Positions 43,398 through 52,634 of a stretch of DNA of 64,000 nucleotides are shown here, in pieces. Position 1 is the first letter of the stretch; the number at the start of each line of letters is the position of its first letter. The notes below the pieces were generated by a model. That model was not told the origin of the DNA, did not search any database, and saw only the letters and a list, made by a program, of their open reading frames with translations. The DNA is taken from the NCBI GenBank assembly GCA_025359985.1, contig JANYDB010000065.1, positions 1 through 64,000 of the forward strand. The letters are read 5' to 3'. This DNA comes from Burkholderiales bacterium. GTDB taxonomy: Bacteria > Pseudomonadota > Gammaproteobacteria > Burkholderiales > Usitatibacteraceae. Made by a program: the position numbers and the translations under genes.

Positions 43398-43748
43398 TCA
43401 ATAAAGCGCAATATGCGAATCTACTTGGCGAGACCACGCGTCGATACCACCATCAAGATTATGCAGGTTGTCGAAGCCCAAACGCTGCAAGAATGCGACG
43501 ACTTGCAGGCTACGCATGCCGTGATGACAAATAATGACCGTGGGACGCACCCTATCCAACGCCTCAACGGCCGCCGGAATCTGCGCCATCGGGATATGTT
43601 TAGCACCCTCAATACGCGCAAGATCCCATTCCCAGTGTTCGCGAACATCCAGCAGCACGGGCGTCTCAATTGATGCGAGCGATACGTCATCCAGCATACG
43701 GTGAAGTTCAGGAGCAGTAATTTGGCGCATAACAGGCAGTGGCTTCAT
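43398..43748 (-). CDS. Single-domain rhodanese
   Basis: A 116-residue protein from the ATG at 43748; a GTG at 43760 is in frame. 'ETPVLLDVREHWEWDLARIEGAKHIPMAQIP' and the active-site loop ICHHGMRS with the catalytic cysteine define a sulfurtransferase of the GlpE/PspE type. Cytoplasmic, no signal peptide. Lies between tolC and the pcm-like gene, as in several betaproteobacteria. Confidence 0.93.
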   Translation of the reverse strand: MKPLPVMRQITAPELHRMLDDVSLASIETPVLLDVREHWEWDLARIEGAKHIPMAQIPAAVEALDRVRPTVIICHHGMRSLQVVAFLQRLGFDNLHNLDGGIDAWSRQVDSHIALY

Positions 43749-43784
43749 CCGTTCAAACACATGAGCTAATTGCTAAACAGCAAG

Positions 43785-44474
43785 CTAAAAATGGAATCGT
43801 GATGGCTGTTTGGCGTTAATCAGCGGGCGCAGCACGGTTTCAAACAAGTCGGTTGAGGTGTAAGTAGCGTCGCCCGTTTTGGTCATTAACATCGCACGCA
43901 TGGCTGGCGCATCGCCCACGACGGCAAACAGGCGACCCTGCAGGTTTAAACAATCCAGAAATCCGGATGGCAGCAGCGGCACCGAGCCCGTTAATACAAT
44001 CACGTCAAAACGTTCATGAATACCGAGCACATCATGGGCCGATTCAGCGGCATCGCCGATTTTCAGGTCAACATTATGGATGCCTGCCGTCGCGAGTCGG
44101 GTCGCAGCCTCGCGCGAAAATTCATCAAAATATTCAATCGAGGTAACACGGTCACACCGCTTGGCCAGCAGCGCGGTTAGGTAGCCGCTGCCGGTGCCAA
44201 TTTCAAGTACGCGCTCATGCGCGGCGGGTGCGGCCTCCTGCACAATGCGGGCTTCCATTTTGGGCGACATCATGGATTGCTCATGGCCCAACGGAATTTC
44301 CATATCCACAAACGCCAGAGCACGATAAGCAGCAGGCACAAAATCTTCGCGTTTAATCGTAAACAGTAAGTCCAGCACGGTTTGATCCAGTACTTCCCAG
44401 GTGCGAATCTGCTGCTCAACCATCAGGAAGCGGGCTTTTTCAAAATCCATCGGGATCGTCATATCGGCTGTCAT
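43785..44474 (-). CDS. pcm: Protein-L-isoaspartate O-methyltransferase family protein
   Basis: A SAM-dependent methyltransferase. Several starts are possible (GTG 44483, ATG 44474, 44462, 44450); MDFEKARFLMVEQQIRTWEVLD is the usual beginning of the family. 'LGHEQSMMSPKMEARIVQEA', 'RVLEIGTGSGYLTALLA' (motif I) and 'VTSIEYFDEFSREA' are clear. The catalytic-site motif reads 'GHEQSMMSP' where E. coli Pcm has 'QTISQP', so strict repair activity is uncertain. Downstream of tetR. Confidence 0.85.
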   Translation of the reverse strand: MTADMTIPMDFEKARFLMVEQQIRTWEVLDQTVLDLLFTIKREDFVPAAYRALAFVDMEIPLGHEQSMMSPKMEARIVQEAAPAAHERVLEIGTGSGYLTALLAKRCDRVTSIEYFDEFSREAATRLATAGIHNVDLKIGDAAESAHDVLGIHERFDVIVLTGSVPLLPSGFLDCLNLQGRLFAVVGDAPAMRAMLMTKTGDATYTSTDLFETVLRPLINAKQPSRFHF

Positions 44475-44537
44475 GGTAATCACTTTTGCAGGACTTGCTA
44501 TTCGTTTTTGGCGGAGCGCAAGTTTACCAAACTCACG

Positions 44538-45278
44538 CTATTTCGGGCGAACTCTGCGCGGTTCGGTATTACTTTGTTTGCCGGTGCTGGCAACTGCTGC
44601 TGCTCGTTGCGTCGTCTTTGTTGGCGGGCTCAGCATGGCTGACGATACGCTCAGGCTATGCAACAACATGTCGGTATGCGCATCCAGATAGGCAATCGGA
44701 TCAATTTGATGGGTGCTGCATAGATCAAAAGAGTTTCGCCAAAGCATCAACATCACTACCGGCGCGCAGGCAATTCGCGGGGCAAATTCGAGCGAGACCG
44801 GGCGAAACTCACCCAAATCCATACCGCGCTGGATGACCGCTGCAAACAAGCCGGTACCGCGCACCATCACTTCAGCATGATAAAACTTGGCTAAATCAGG
44901 GAAATTGCCCGCCTCAGACATCATCAATTTACTAATGCCCGCCAGCTTGGTTGAGCCAATCTGATTCCACCAATCATGCACCAGCTCGCGCATCAACTCA
45001 GCGGTGGTGCCGACGTAGACATGAATCCGCTCTTCGGCTTCAGCAATGCGCGACACAATCCCTTCACGCACCACGGCCTTAAATAAATCTTCTTTGCTGT
45101 CAAAATAAAGATATAACGTGCCTTTCGAGACACCTGCTCGCTTGGCTACATCGTCAAGTCGGGTCGCTGAAAAGCCTCGCTCGACAAACAGCTCAAGCGC
45201 GGCGGTCGCCAGCTCGCCAGGGCGTGCGTCTTTACGGCGTTCCCAGCGAGGCTCAATTATTTTGTCGTGTGCAGACAT
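44538..45278 (-). CDS. TetR/AcrR family transcriptional regulator
   Basis: A 246-residue regulator. N-terminal HTH: 'ATAALELFVERGFSATRLDDVAKRAGVSKGTLYLYFDSKEDLFKAVV' is textbook TetR. The C-terminal ligand domain is family-specific, followed by a Ser/Thr/Arg-rich tail. A palindromic operator candidate lies 43 bases upstream, suggesting autoregulation, and the tolC channel is three genes downstream, suggesting efflux control (inference). Confidence 0.93.
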   Translation of the reverse strand: MSAHDKIIEPRWERRKDARPGELATAALELFVERGFSATRLDDVAKRAGVSKGTLYLYFDSKEDLFKAVVREGIVSRIAEAEERIHVYVGTTAELMRELVHDWWNQIGSTKLAGISKLMMSEAGNFPDLAKFYHAEVMVRGTGLFAAVIQRGMDLGEFRPVSLEFAPRIACAPVVMLMLWRNSFDLCSTHQIDPIAYLDAHTDMLLHSLSVSSAMLSPPTKTTQRAAAVASTGKQSNTEPRRVRPK

Positions 45279-45320
45279 ACGCTTTCTTCGTAATTGGGGT
45301 GAAAGTTAAAATGCGTTTAA

Positions 45321-45364
45321 TGACTATTTAGTCAGTAAGATACTGCTGCTAAATTATTTAGTCA
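45321..45364. promoter_or_regulatory. Candidate TetR-family operator
   Basis: TGACTA-TT-TAGTCA (45321-45334) is a perfect 6-bp inverted repeat with a 2-base centre. A second copy of the right half, TTTAGTCA, follows at 45357-45364. Position just before the tetR start fits autorepression. Confidence 0.55.
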
Positions 45365-45556
45365 AGCTTCAGACTCATCAACAAGGTACAAATTTACGCT
45401 CTAATGATCACACTAAATCAACACCAGCAACTTTAAGAAACAACAATTAATATAAATAAACAACCTTAGATAACGCCATCCGGCAACAACATTAAACAAC
45501 CCCATCAGCAGGCAACAGCAACACGGTATGATAAAAGTTCTATTGATTATTGGGCG

Positions 45557-46237
45557 ATGCCGTCCTCGACTAGCGTGACTTTGCCCAATCTCTCCTTGCT
45601 TGAAACCCGTGTTCTAGGTGTGTTGATTGAAAAACAACACACCGTACCCGATTCATATCCGCTGACCTTGAATGCACTAGTGTCAGGCTGCAATCAAAAA
45701 ACCAGCCGCGATCCGGTTATTGAAGCCACGGATGACGAGGTACAAGCTACCGTTGATCATTTGAAAACTCTGTCGCTGGCGATGCAATCAAGCGGCGGTC
45801 GCGTGATGCGGTATGCGCACAATGCCGAGCGGGCGTTACAGCTGCCCAGTCAGGCGGTCGCCTTGTTAGCAGTCTTGATGCTGCGAGGTCCGCAGACTAT
45901 AGGCGAGCTGCGTATTAATGCAGATCGCCTGCATAAATTTGCCGATATTTCAGCGGTAGAAGGTTTTTTGACTGAACTCGCTGAACGCAATACCGATGCA
46001 GGGGGCTCTATGGTGATAGAGCTGCCGCGTCAGCCGGGCTCACGGGAAAATAGATGGGCGCATTTATTGTCCAGCCTCCCGACTGCTGACACGACTGCCG
46101 CATTGACAACCCCTGCCAGCGAAATGGTCTCCGTAAGTGAAATCGCGACGCTTAAATCACAAGTTGCCGCTTTACAAAACGAGGTGGCGATGTTGCAATC
46201 AACGGTTGCGATGTTATGCAAAGAATTGGGCATTTAA
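45557..46237 (+). CDS. DUF480 family protein (YceH-like)
   Basis: A 226-residue protein with two winged-helix modules: 'LSLLETRVLGVLIEKQHTVPDSYPLTLNALVSGCNQKTSRDPV' and 'LAVLMLRGPQTIGELRINADRLHKF' are the DUF480 hallmarks. A coiled coil ends the protein ('EIATLKSQVAALQNEVAMLQSTVAMLCKEL'). Possibly a DNA-binding regulator; no target known. It diverges from the tetR gene. Confidence 0.93.
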   Translation: MPSSTSVTLPNLSLLETRVLGVLIEKQHTVPDSYPLTLNALVSGCNQKTSRDPVIEATDDEVQATVDHLKTLSLAMQSSGGRVMRYAHNAERALQLPSQAVALLAVLMLRGPQTIGELRINADRLHKFADISAVEGFLTELAERNTDAGGSMVIELPRQPGSRENRWAHLLSSLPTADTTAALTTPASEMVSVSEIATLKSQVAALQNEVAMLQSTVAMLCKELGI

Positions 46238-46296
46238 AACAGCGCCGAATGCCACACCTTGTTTGACATCCCCCAGGCAATCAAGTAACTTGATTT

Positions 46297-46364
46297 TTGC
46301 GCCGATTTGACGATCAGCTTGCGGGCGCGGGGAAGATTATCTGCCCCAATAAATACGGCTAAAG
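46297..46364 (+). ncRNA. SAM-II (SAM-alpha) riboswitch
   Basis: Aptamer features in order: P1 arm GCGCC (46299-46303), GATTTGA loop, GCTTGC (46317-46322), P1 arm GGCGC (46324-46328), a variable hairpin GGGG...CCCC (46329-46347), then AATAAATACGGCTAAAG with the diagnostic GCTAAA (46358-46363). It lies upstream of metX, a classic SAM-II target, and would switch off expression when S-adenosylmethionine is plentiful. Identification is by motif reading; no covariance model was run. Confidence 0.85.
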
Positions 46365-46388
46365 CGGCTGTCTGCAGCAATTTCAGAG

Positions 46389-46422
46389 AGCCCCATTAGC
46401 GCCAAGCTGGTTGGGCTTTTTT
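46389..46422 (+). terminator. Rho-independent terminator between riboswitch and metX
   Basis: AGCCC (46389-46393) pairs with GGGCT (46413-46417), with an inner CA/TG step, followed by TTTTT. Located 25 bases after the aptamer and 20 before metX, it suggests control by attenuation. Confidence 0.7.
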
Positions 46423-46442
46423 GTTGTGCTGGGTTTTTCACG

Positions 46443-47549
46443 ATGATTGCAATCCCATTACAGGCTCAATTTAATGTGCCGCTGCCATTGGCGAGCGGCG
46501 CAGTGCTTGACGCATATGAGTTAGCCTATGAGACCTATGGCACCTTGAACGCAGCCAAATCCAACGCCGTCCTGATTTGTCATGCACTCAACGCTTCGCA
46601 TCATGTGGCGGGCATTTATGCCGGACAAAGCGACAGCGAAGGCTGGTGGGATTCGATGATTGGCCCTGGTAAGTCCGTCGATACGAATCAATTTTTTGTA
46701 ATCGGGGTGAACAATCTAGGCTCTTGTTTTGGCTCGACCGGGCCGCTTTCCATGAACCCGGCTACCCACCTGCCATACGGTGCTGATTTCCCGCTGGTAA
46801 CAGTCGAGGACTGGGTTGATTCCCAAGCGCAGCTACTGGATTTTTTGGGTATCGAAACCGTGGCCGCGGTGATGGGCGGCTCACTTGGCGGCATGCAGGC
46901 GTTGTGTTGGAGCTATCGTTATCCACAGCGCATTAGGCATGCGATCGTCATCGCGGCAGCACCCAATTTGTCCGCGCAAAATATCGCGTTTAATGAAGTC
47001 GCGCGGCAGGCAATCATGACTGATCCTGATTTCCATGACGGCCATTTTGCGCAGCACCATACCTTGCCCAAAAACGGTCTTGCCGTCGCGCGCATGATCG
47101 GTCACATAACCTATATTTCTGATGATCAAATGGAAAGCAAATTTGGTCGGGAGCTGCGCGATGGTAAAAAATTTTCGTTCGCGCCGGAGTTTCAGATCGA
47201 ATCGTATTTGCGCTATCAAGGCGAGAAATTTTCCCAATACTACGATGCGAATACCTATTTACGTGTAACCAAAGCACTGGATTATTTTGATCCCGCTGCG
47301 CAATATGATGGAGATTTAGCGGTGGCGCTGTCACCTGCTAGCGCAAAATTTTTGGTTATCTCCTTCACCACCGACTGGCGATTTTCGCCGACCCGTTCAC
47401 GCGAAATGGTGAAAGCGCTGCTCGATGAAAAAAAAGCTGTGACCTATACCGAAATTGATGCGCCACACGGTCATGATGCGTTTTTGTTGAACCATCCCCA
47501 GTATCACGCGGTGGTGCGAACCTATTTTACCCACCAGGTGCAGCCTTGA
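46443..47549 (+). CDS. metX: Homoserine O-acetyltransferase (or succinyltransferase) MetX
   Basis: A 368-residue alpha/beta-hydrolase enzyme: '[31 protein letters not shown]', '[23 protein letters not shown]', nucleophile elbow [11 protein letters not shown], and '[11 protein letters not shown]' with the catalytic His. First committed step of methionine synthesis. MetX in betaproteobacteria can use acetyl- or succinyl-CoA, which cannot be settled by eye. Followed by metW with a TTGA overlap. Confidence 0.95.
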   Translation: MIAIPLQAQFNVPLPLASGAVLDAYELAYETYGTLNAAKSNAVLICHALNASHHVAGIYAGQSDSEGWWDSMIGPGKSVDTNQFFVIGVNNLGSCFGSTGPLSMNPATHLPYGADFPLVTVEDWVDSQAQLLDFLGIETVAAVMGGSLGGMQALCWSYRYPQRIRHAIVIAAAPNLSAQNIAFNEVARQAIMTDPDFHDGHFAQHHTLPKNGLAVARMIGHITYISDDQMESKFGRELRDGKKFSFAPEFQIESYLRYQGEKFSQYYDANTYLRVTKALDYFDPAAQYDGDLAVALSPASAKFLVISFTTDWRFSPTRSREMVKALLDEKKAVTYTEIDAPHGHDAFLLNHPQYHAVVRTYFTHQVQP

Positions 47550-48163
47550 TCACCCGCGCCGATTTCGCGGCCATTGCCTCATGGATTCCAGAGGGCGCGC
47601 GCGTGCTTGACCTGGGCTGCGGCGACGGCTCGCTGCTCGCCTACCTTGGAGAAACGCGCGGTGTTTCCGGCTACGGTATTGAAAACGATGAGCGCGCCAT
47701 CCTCAGATGCATCGAGAACGGCGTGAATGTTCTGCAGGTAAATCTCGAATCGGGCATGGCTGAAATTGCGGACCAATCATTTGATATCGTCATCCTTTCG
47801 CAGACCCTGCAGGCGATGAAGCGTACCGAGGCCGTGGTAGCGGATATGCTGCGTGTGGGTCGCGAAGCGATTGTGACCTTCCCGAATTTTGGCTATTGGA
47901 AGCATCGCACGCAAATTGCGCTCGGCGGACGCATGCCCGTGTCGGACGATTTGCCTTATCAGTGGTACAACACACCGAACATTCATTTGTTTACGATTGC
48001 TGACTTCGAGGCATTTTGCGCCGCGCGGCATTATCAGGTGTTGAATCGTTCGGTGTTTACTGGGGGTGTTGAGCAAAAGCTGTTGCCGAATCTGCTGGGC
48101 ACATTGGCGCTGTATCGCTTTACCAACGCAGCTAACGCTATCCGCAGCGGCGGTACAGCCTAA
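47546..48163 (+). CDS. metW: Methionine biosynthesis protein MetW
   Basis: A 205-residue methyltransferase-fold protein starting at TTG inside the metX stop (TTGA). '[18 protein letters not shown]' (SAM motif), '[40 protein letters not shown]' and '[22 protein letters not shown]' are the MetW signature. MetW proteins associate with MetX and are needed for methionine synthesis in related bacteria. Confidence 0.95.
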   Translation: MITRADFAAIASWIPEGARVLDLGCGDGSLLAYLGETRGVSGYGIENDERAILRCIENGVNVLQVNLESGMAEIADQSFDIVILSQTLQAMKRTEAVVADMLRVGREAIVTFPNFGYWKHRTQIALGGRMPVSDDLPYQWYNTPNIHLFTIADFEAFCAARHYQVLNRSVFTGGVEQKLLPNLLGTLALYRFTNAANAIRSGGTA

Positions 48164-48168
48164 ATATT

Positions 48169-48197
48169 TGATTACAGTTTACGGTTTAGTGTAATCA
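48169..48197. terminator. Inverted repeat at the metW / ABC-F convergence
   Basis: TGATTACA-13-TGTAATCA, perfect 8-base arms, overlaps the ABC-F stop codon. A possible bidirectional terminator, but AT-rich without a strong T-tract. Confidence 0.35.
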
Positions 48198-50219
48198 GGC
48201 TGCAATCTCTTCCAGCTTTTGCTGCACCTCAAGCCACGTCCATTCCACATCAGCAGCCTCGGTTGCGAGCTCACCCTGACGCTTTAACAGTTCCTGCAAG
48301 CGCGTTTTATTCTCTTCTGAATACGCTTCTTCATGAGCGAGCCAGCTCTCGATATTTTCACGTTCACTGACGAGAGCTTTAAGTTTTTTCTCCAGCTCGT
48401 TCAGCTTCTGTTCAAGCGGCTTTTTAGCGGCAGACAGCTTTTGTCTGGCGCCCGCGTCGCTGCGTTTTTGTTCCTTGCGGGCAGCAGGGTCATCTTTTAC
48501 AATGTCCCCATCTGGCTTGCCGTTTGAGGCATTTTTGGTTGGAGTTACCCGTGTTTGCTGGATTTTGGCTTTTTCAATAACTACGTTAGCCGCCGCTTTT
48601 GGTGGTTGCTGGGACGATTGTTTGCCGCGATTCTTGGCATAATCACGCGCCCATTTTTTGTAATCATCCAGATCGCCATCGAACTCACGCAGGCCACCAT
48701 CGGCCACTAACCATAGCTGATCGGCACAGGCTTTCAGCAAATGGCGATCATGCGCCACGACCACCAGCGTGCCATCAAAATCCTGCAACGCTTCAGCCAC
48801 CGCTTCACGCATTTCAATGTCCAGATGATTCGTCGGCTCATCGAGCAGTAGTAAATTTGGCTTTTGCCACACCAGCAATGCCAGCGCTAAACGCGCTTTC
48901 TCGCCACCGGAAAATGGCGCAATCGCCGCATCGGCATTGGGGCCGCGAAAATCAAAACCGCCGAGGAAATTGCGAAACTCCTGCTCACGGGTCGTCGGAT
49001 CCAGTCGACGCATATGCTGAATCGGTGATTCATCGAGACGCAGCTGCTCAATCTGATGCTGGGCAAAATAACCAATCTTCAAACCCTGACCTTCAAAACG
49101 CCCGCCGTGCTGCAGCGCCAGCGTGCCTGCAAGTGACTTCACCAGCGTGGATTTACCTGCGCCGTTCGGGCCAAGCAAGCCGATTTTATCGCCGTAAAAA
49201 AGCCGCCATTCAACATTGGTGAGAATGGTTTTTTCACCTGATTCTGTTTTATAGCCGACATTCGCTTCTTTCAAATGCAGGAGCTGGCGCGGCTTGGCGA
49301 CCGGATCGCGGAACGCAAATGAAAATGGAGAATCCACATGGGCCGCGGTAATCAACTCCATCCGTTCCAGTGTTTTCATGCGGCTCTGCGCCTGCTTCGC
49401 CTTGGTGGCTTTCGCTTTGAAGCGATCAATAAACGATTGCAGGTGCGCCACCTGCCGCTGTTGCTTGATATAGGCCGAACCCTGTAGCGCTAACTGCATC
49501 GCACGGGTGCGTTCGAAGGTGGAATAGTTGCCGCCGTATTCGATCAGCTTTTGATTATCGAGATGCACAATCGTGGTGACCACCGCATCCAGAAAATCAC
49601 GGTCATGGGTAATCAACAGCAGCGTGCCGGGATAACCGGCGAGCCAGTCTTCCAGCCACATCACGGCATCCAGATCCAGATGGTTGGTGGGCTCATCGAG
49701 CAGCAATAAATCCGAACGACACATCAATGCCTGCGCCAAATTCAGGCGCATGCGCCAGCCGCCAGAGAAAGTCGCGACCGGTTGCGCCATTTGCGCATCG
49801 GTAAAACCCAAGCCCGACAGCAACGACGCGCCACGTGAATTCGCCTGATAGCCGCCAATATGATCGTAATGTTCATGAAGCTCGCCGAGCTTCTCGCCGG
49901 AAGCGTCGTCCCGCTCCGCCTGCGCCAGTTCCGCTTCGAGCGCGCGCAATTCACTATCACCGTCAATGGTGTAATCAAGGGCTGAGCGATCAGAGTGCGG
50001 GGTCTCCTGCGCGACGTGCGCGACGATCCATTTGGCGGGAATTTCAAACTCACCCACATCCTGATGAATCTTGTGACGCAGCAACGAAAACAGGCTCGAT
50101 TTACCCGCACCATTAGGCCCGATTAAGCCGACTTTATGGCCGGGAAACAAGGTGAGATTGGCGCCCACAACCAGCTGCTTGACGCCGCGAGCCAGGGTGA
50201 GATTGGTTAGTTTTAACAT
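48195..50219 (-). CDS. ABC-F family ATPase (YheS/Uup-like)
   Basis: A 674-residue soluble protein with two ABC domains. Domain 1: GPNGAGKSSLF, 'FSGGWRMRLNLAQALM', 'LLLLDEPTNHLDLDAVMWLEDWL'; domain 2: GPNGAGKSTLVK, 'FSGGEKARLALALLV', 'LLLLDEPTNHLDIEMREAVAEAL'. The interdomain linker ('QRQVAHLQSFIDRFKAKATKAKQAQSRMK') is the P-site motif of ABC-F factors. A C-terminal charged coiled coil follows. Acts on ribosomes, not membranes (family knowledge). Confidence 0.95.
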   Translation of the reverse strand: MLKLTNLTLARGVKQLVVGANLTLFPGHKVGLIGPNGAGKSSLFSLLRHKIHQDVGEFEIPAKWIVAHVAQETPHSDRSALDYTIDGDSELRALEAELAQAERDDASGEKLGELHEHYDHIGGYQANSRGASLLSGLGFTDAQMAQPVATFSGGWRMRLNLAQALMCRSDLLLLDEPTNHLDLDAVMWLEDWLAGYPGTLLLITHDRDFLDAVVTTIVHLDNQKLIEYGGNYSTFERTRAMQLALQGSAYIKQQRQVAHLQSFIDRFKAKATKAKQAQSRMKTLERMELITAAHVDSPFSFAFRDPVAKPRQLLHLKEANVGYKTESGEKTILTNVEWRLFYGDKIGLLGPNGAGKSTLVKSLAGTLALQHGGRFEGQGLKIGYFAQHQIEQLRLDESPIQHMRRLDPTTREQEFRNFLGGFDFRGPNADAAIAPFSGGEKARLALALLVWQKPNLLLLDEPTNHLDIEMREAVAEALQDFDGTLVVVAHDRHLLKACADQLWLVADGGLREFDGDLDDYKKWARDYAKNRGKQSSQQPPKAAANVVIEKAKIQQTRVTPTKNASNGKPDGDIVKDDPAARKEQKRSDAGARQKLSAAKKPLEQKLNELEKKLKALVSERENIESWLAHEEAYSEENKTRLQELLKRQGELATEAADVEWTWLEVQQKLEEIAA

Positions 50220-50294
50220 GGTGAGCCGCTATCTAAAATACTTTGGATACTAATGAGGGGAAATTTGAAAAAAGCGATTTGGGATCAAATGGCG

Positions 50295-51068
50295 CTAGAT
50301 GGCATAGTCGTAATCAATTGACAACGGCGCATGATCTGAAAATTTTTGATCTTTATAAATTTGTGCATTTTTGGCGTACGCCGCTATCCCAGGTGTGGTG
50401 ATGTGATAGTCGATCCGCCAACCGACGTTATTTTCGTACGCCGCGCCGCGATTAGACCACCAGGTGTACTGATCCGGCAACGCAACCAGTCGACGAAACA
50501 CATCTACATAGCCAACCTCATCAAACAAGGTGGTCAGCCATTGACGCTCTTCCGGCAAAAATCCGGAATTCTTTTTATTACCGCGCCAATTTTTTAAATC
50601 AATTTCTTTATGTGCAATATTCCAGTCGCCCACAATAATGTATTCGCGGCCGCCGGCTTTAAGTGTTTGCAAATACGGCATGAAGGATTTCAAAAAACGA
50701 AATTTTTTCGCCTGCGATTCCTCGGAGGCCGAGCCGGACGGCAAATAAAGCGAAATCACACTCAGGTTGCCGAAATCTGCCTGCAAAAAACGACCTTCTG
50801 CATCTATCCAGTCAATACCGGTGCCGATCTGCACGCGGTCAGGCTCGCGCTTCGAATAAAGTGCTACGCCCGCATAACCTTTTTTCTCGGCCGAATGATA
50901 AAACGCATGCCAGCCCTTCCAAGGTCGAGCCTCTTCAGGAATATCACTCTCCAGCGCCTTGATTTCCTGAAAACAGATAACGTCTGCCTTCTGCTGTCTT
51001 AGCCAGGTAAACAGGCCTTTGCTGGTGGCTGAGCGAATGCCGTTGCAGTTTACAGAAATAATTCGCAT
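50295..51068 (-). CDS. xthA: Exodeoxyribonuclease III (XthA/ExoA family)
   Basis: A 257-residue AP endonuclease: 'RIISVNCNGIRSATSKGL', 'ADVICFQEIKALESDIPEEA', 'IIVGDWNIAHKEIDLKNW', 'TWWSNRGAAYENNVGWRIDYH' and 'KFSDHAPLSIDYD' give the Mg-binding Glu and Asp and catalytic His of the family. Cuts abasic sites in base excision repair. Divergent from pyrE. Confidence 0.95.
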   Translation of the reverse strand: MRIISVNCNGIRSATSKGLFTWLRQQKADVICFQEIKALESDIPEEARPWKGWHAFYHSAEKKGYAGVALYSKREPDRVQIGTGIDWIDAEGRFLQADFGNLSVISLYLPSGSASEESQAKKFRFLKSFMPYLQTLKAGGREYIIVGDWNIAHKEIDLKNWRGNKKNSGFLPEERQWLTTLFDEVGYVDVFRRLVALPDQYTWWSNRGAAYENNVGWRIDYHITTPGIAAYAKNAQIYKDQKFSDHAPLSIDYDYAI

Positions 51069-51137
51069 GAATTTACGTTGAAATTGTTTAGGAAAACCGC
51101 GATTATCCGTGAATTCCGCTTATTAGATTGACTATTC

Positions 51138-51806
51138 ATGACACCTCACACGACAAATAGCGTCAATTTTCGCCAGCAATTCATTGAATTCGCCATCAAT
51201 CAGGACGTACTGCGCTTTGGCGAATTCCAAACCAAGGCGGGTCGTTTATCCCCGTATTTTTTCAACGCAGGGCTATTTAATGACGGCGCGTCATTGCGTG
51301 CGCTCTCAGGCTTTTATGCGGACGCCGTTCAGGCCGCCGATCTGGGCTTCGATATGCTGTTTGGTCCCGCCTATAAAGGCATTATTTTAGCCGCCATTAC
51401 CGCGCTAGCCCTGGCGGAAAAAGGCCAAAATGTACCCTATGCCTACAACCGTAAAGAAGCCAAAGACCATGGCGAAGGCGGCTTGACGGTCGGCGCGCCG
51501 ATTGCGGGACGGGTGCTGATTATTGATGATGTCATTTCAGCTGGCACTTCGGTGCGCGAATCGGTCGAGATTATTCATGCGGCCGGTGCTACTCCGGCCG
51601 GAGTCGTGATCTCGTTAGACCGACAGGAACGCGGCACTGGCACACTTTCTGCTGCACAAGAAGTCAGCCAACGACACGGCATACCCGTTATTGCCGTGGC
51701 CACCTTGCAGGACATCGTGAGTTTTCTTTCACAAGATTTCGCTAAAACGGATAAACTGGAAAAAATTGAAGCGTATCGACGTGAATTCGGCGCTTCTCCT
51801 TATTAA
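51138..51806 (+). CDS. pyrE: Orotate phosphoribosyltransferase PyrE
   Basis: A 222-residue enzyme. 'FGEFQTKAGRLSPYFFNAGLFNDG', 'DMLFGPAYKGIILAAITALALAEKG', 'PYAYNRKEAKDHGEGG' and the PRPP loop VLIIDDVISAGTSV identify it. Converts orotate and PRPP to OMP in pyrimidine synthesis. Followed two bases later by the DUF4124 gene. Confidence 0.96.
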   Translation: MTPHTTNSVNFRQQFIEFAINQDVLRFGEFQTKAGRLSPYFFNAGLFNDGASLRALSGFYADAVQAADLGFDMLFGPAYKGIILAAITALALAEKGQNVPYAYNRKEAKDHGEGGLTVGAPIAGRVLIIDDVISAGTSVRESVEIIHAAGATPAGVVISLDRQERGTGTLSAAQEVSQRHGIPVIAVATLQDIVSFLSQDFAKTDKLEKIEAYRREFGASPY

Positions 51807-51808
51807 AA

Positions 51809-52618
51809 ATGATTTTTTCGCGCATGAAACTTTCTAACCTTTGTTTATTGACTTTAGGCTTGGCGAGCGCTATCCCGGCGCACGCTGTATTTCGTTGCGT
51901 GGATGATAAAGGCGTGACGCATTACGGCGACACGATGCCGCCGCAATGCGCCAAAAAAGAAGTCTCCGAAATTTCTTCTGGTGGTGCATTGGTGCGCAAA
52001 ATCGATGCCCAATTAACGCCTGAACAAATCAAATTCCGTGAAGCTGAAAAAACAAAGCGCACTGAAAATTTACGCCTCGTCGCCGAACAAAAGCAACGCG
52101 ACCTGGCCTTGCTCGGCACCTACGGCTCCGAACGCGAGTTTACTTCCTCACGAGGCCGCGATATTGCGCAGCTGGACGGACGCATCAAAACGCTGCAAAA
52201 CCGCACAATTGAAATCGACGCCTCAATTCAAAAACACACCGCCGAAATGGAGTTTTATAAAGCCGGACAAAGCAAAAGCGCCAAGTCGGTGAAGCCGCGC
52301 GAAGCACCGCAGCAACTCATTAATGATTTAGCCCGTGCCAACAATGACCGCGCCGCGCTCGATACCGAAATCGCGCAAACCGACGCAGAGAAAAAGACCA
52401 TCGGTGATCGCTACGATGAAGAAAAAGCCCGCTGGAAACGCCTGAAAGAAGGTTTAGCGGTGGGCACCGTGTTGGACGCCGAAGGCAATATTTCCGTCAC
52501 GCCCAATGGTGAGCGCCGCCCGGCCACCCCATTGACGCCTGCGACGGCTCCAGCCCACGCCAGCTCTCCCGCTACTGCGCCGACCGCAGCGGCCGTCAAG
52601 GCGCTCACCAAAAAATAA
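51809..52618 (+). CDS. Exported DUF4124 domain protein
   Basis: A 269-residue protein; ATG at 51809 or, giving a neater signal peptide, 51824 (MKLSNLCLLTLGLASAIPAHA). The N-terminal DUF4124 motif 'VFRCVDDKGVTHYGDTMPPQC' is followed by a charged coiled-coil region (about 75-205, 'RDIAQLDGRIKTLQNRTIEIDASIQKHTAEME') and an Ala/Pro/Thr tail. Periplasmic, function unknown. Adjacent to pyrE by two bases. Confidence 0.88.
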   Translation: MIFSRMKLSNLCLLTLGLASAIPAHAVFRCVDDKGVTHYGDTMPPQCAKKEVSEISSGGALVRKIDAQLTPEQIKFREAEKTKRTENLRLVAEQKQRDLALLGTYGSEREFTSSRGRDIAQLDGRIKTLQNRTIEIDASIQKHTAEMEFYKAGQSKSAKSVKPREAPQQLINDLARANNDRAALDTEIAQTDAEKKTIGDRYDEEKARWKRLKEGLAVGTVLDAEGNISVTPNGERRPATPLTPATAPAHASSPATAPTAAAVKALTKK

Positions 52619-52634
52619 TAACGCTCAGCGTTTT

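Noticed and set aside
48599-49222. 207-codon plus-strand frame inside the ABC-F gene
   Set aside because: Antisense shadow of a well-conserved two-domain ATPase; composition is atypical for a protein.
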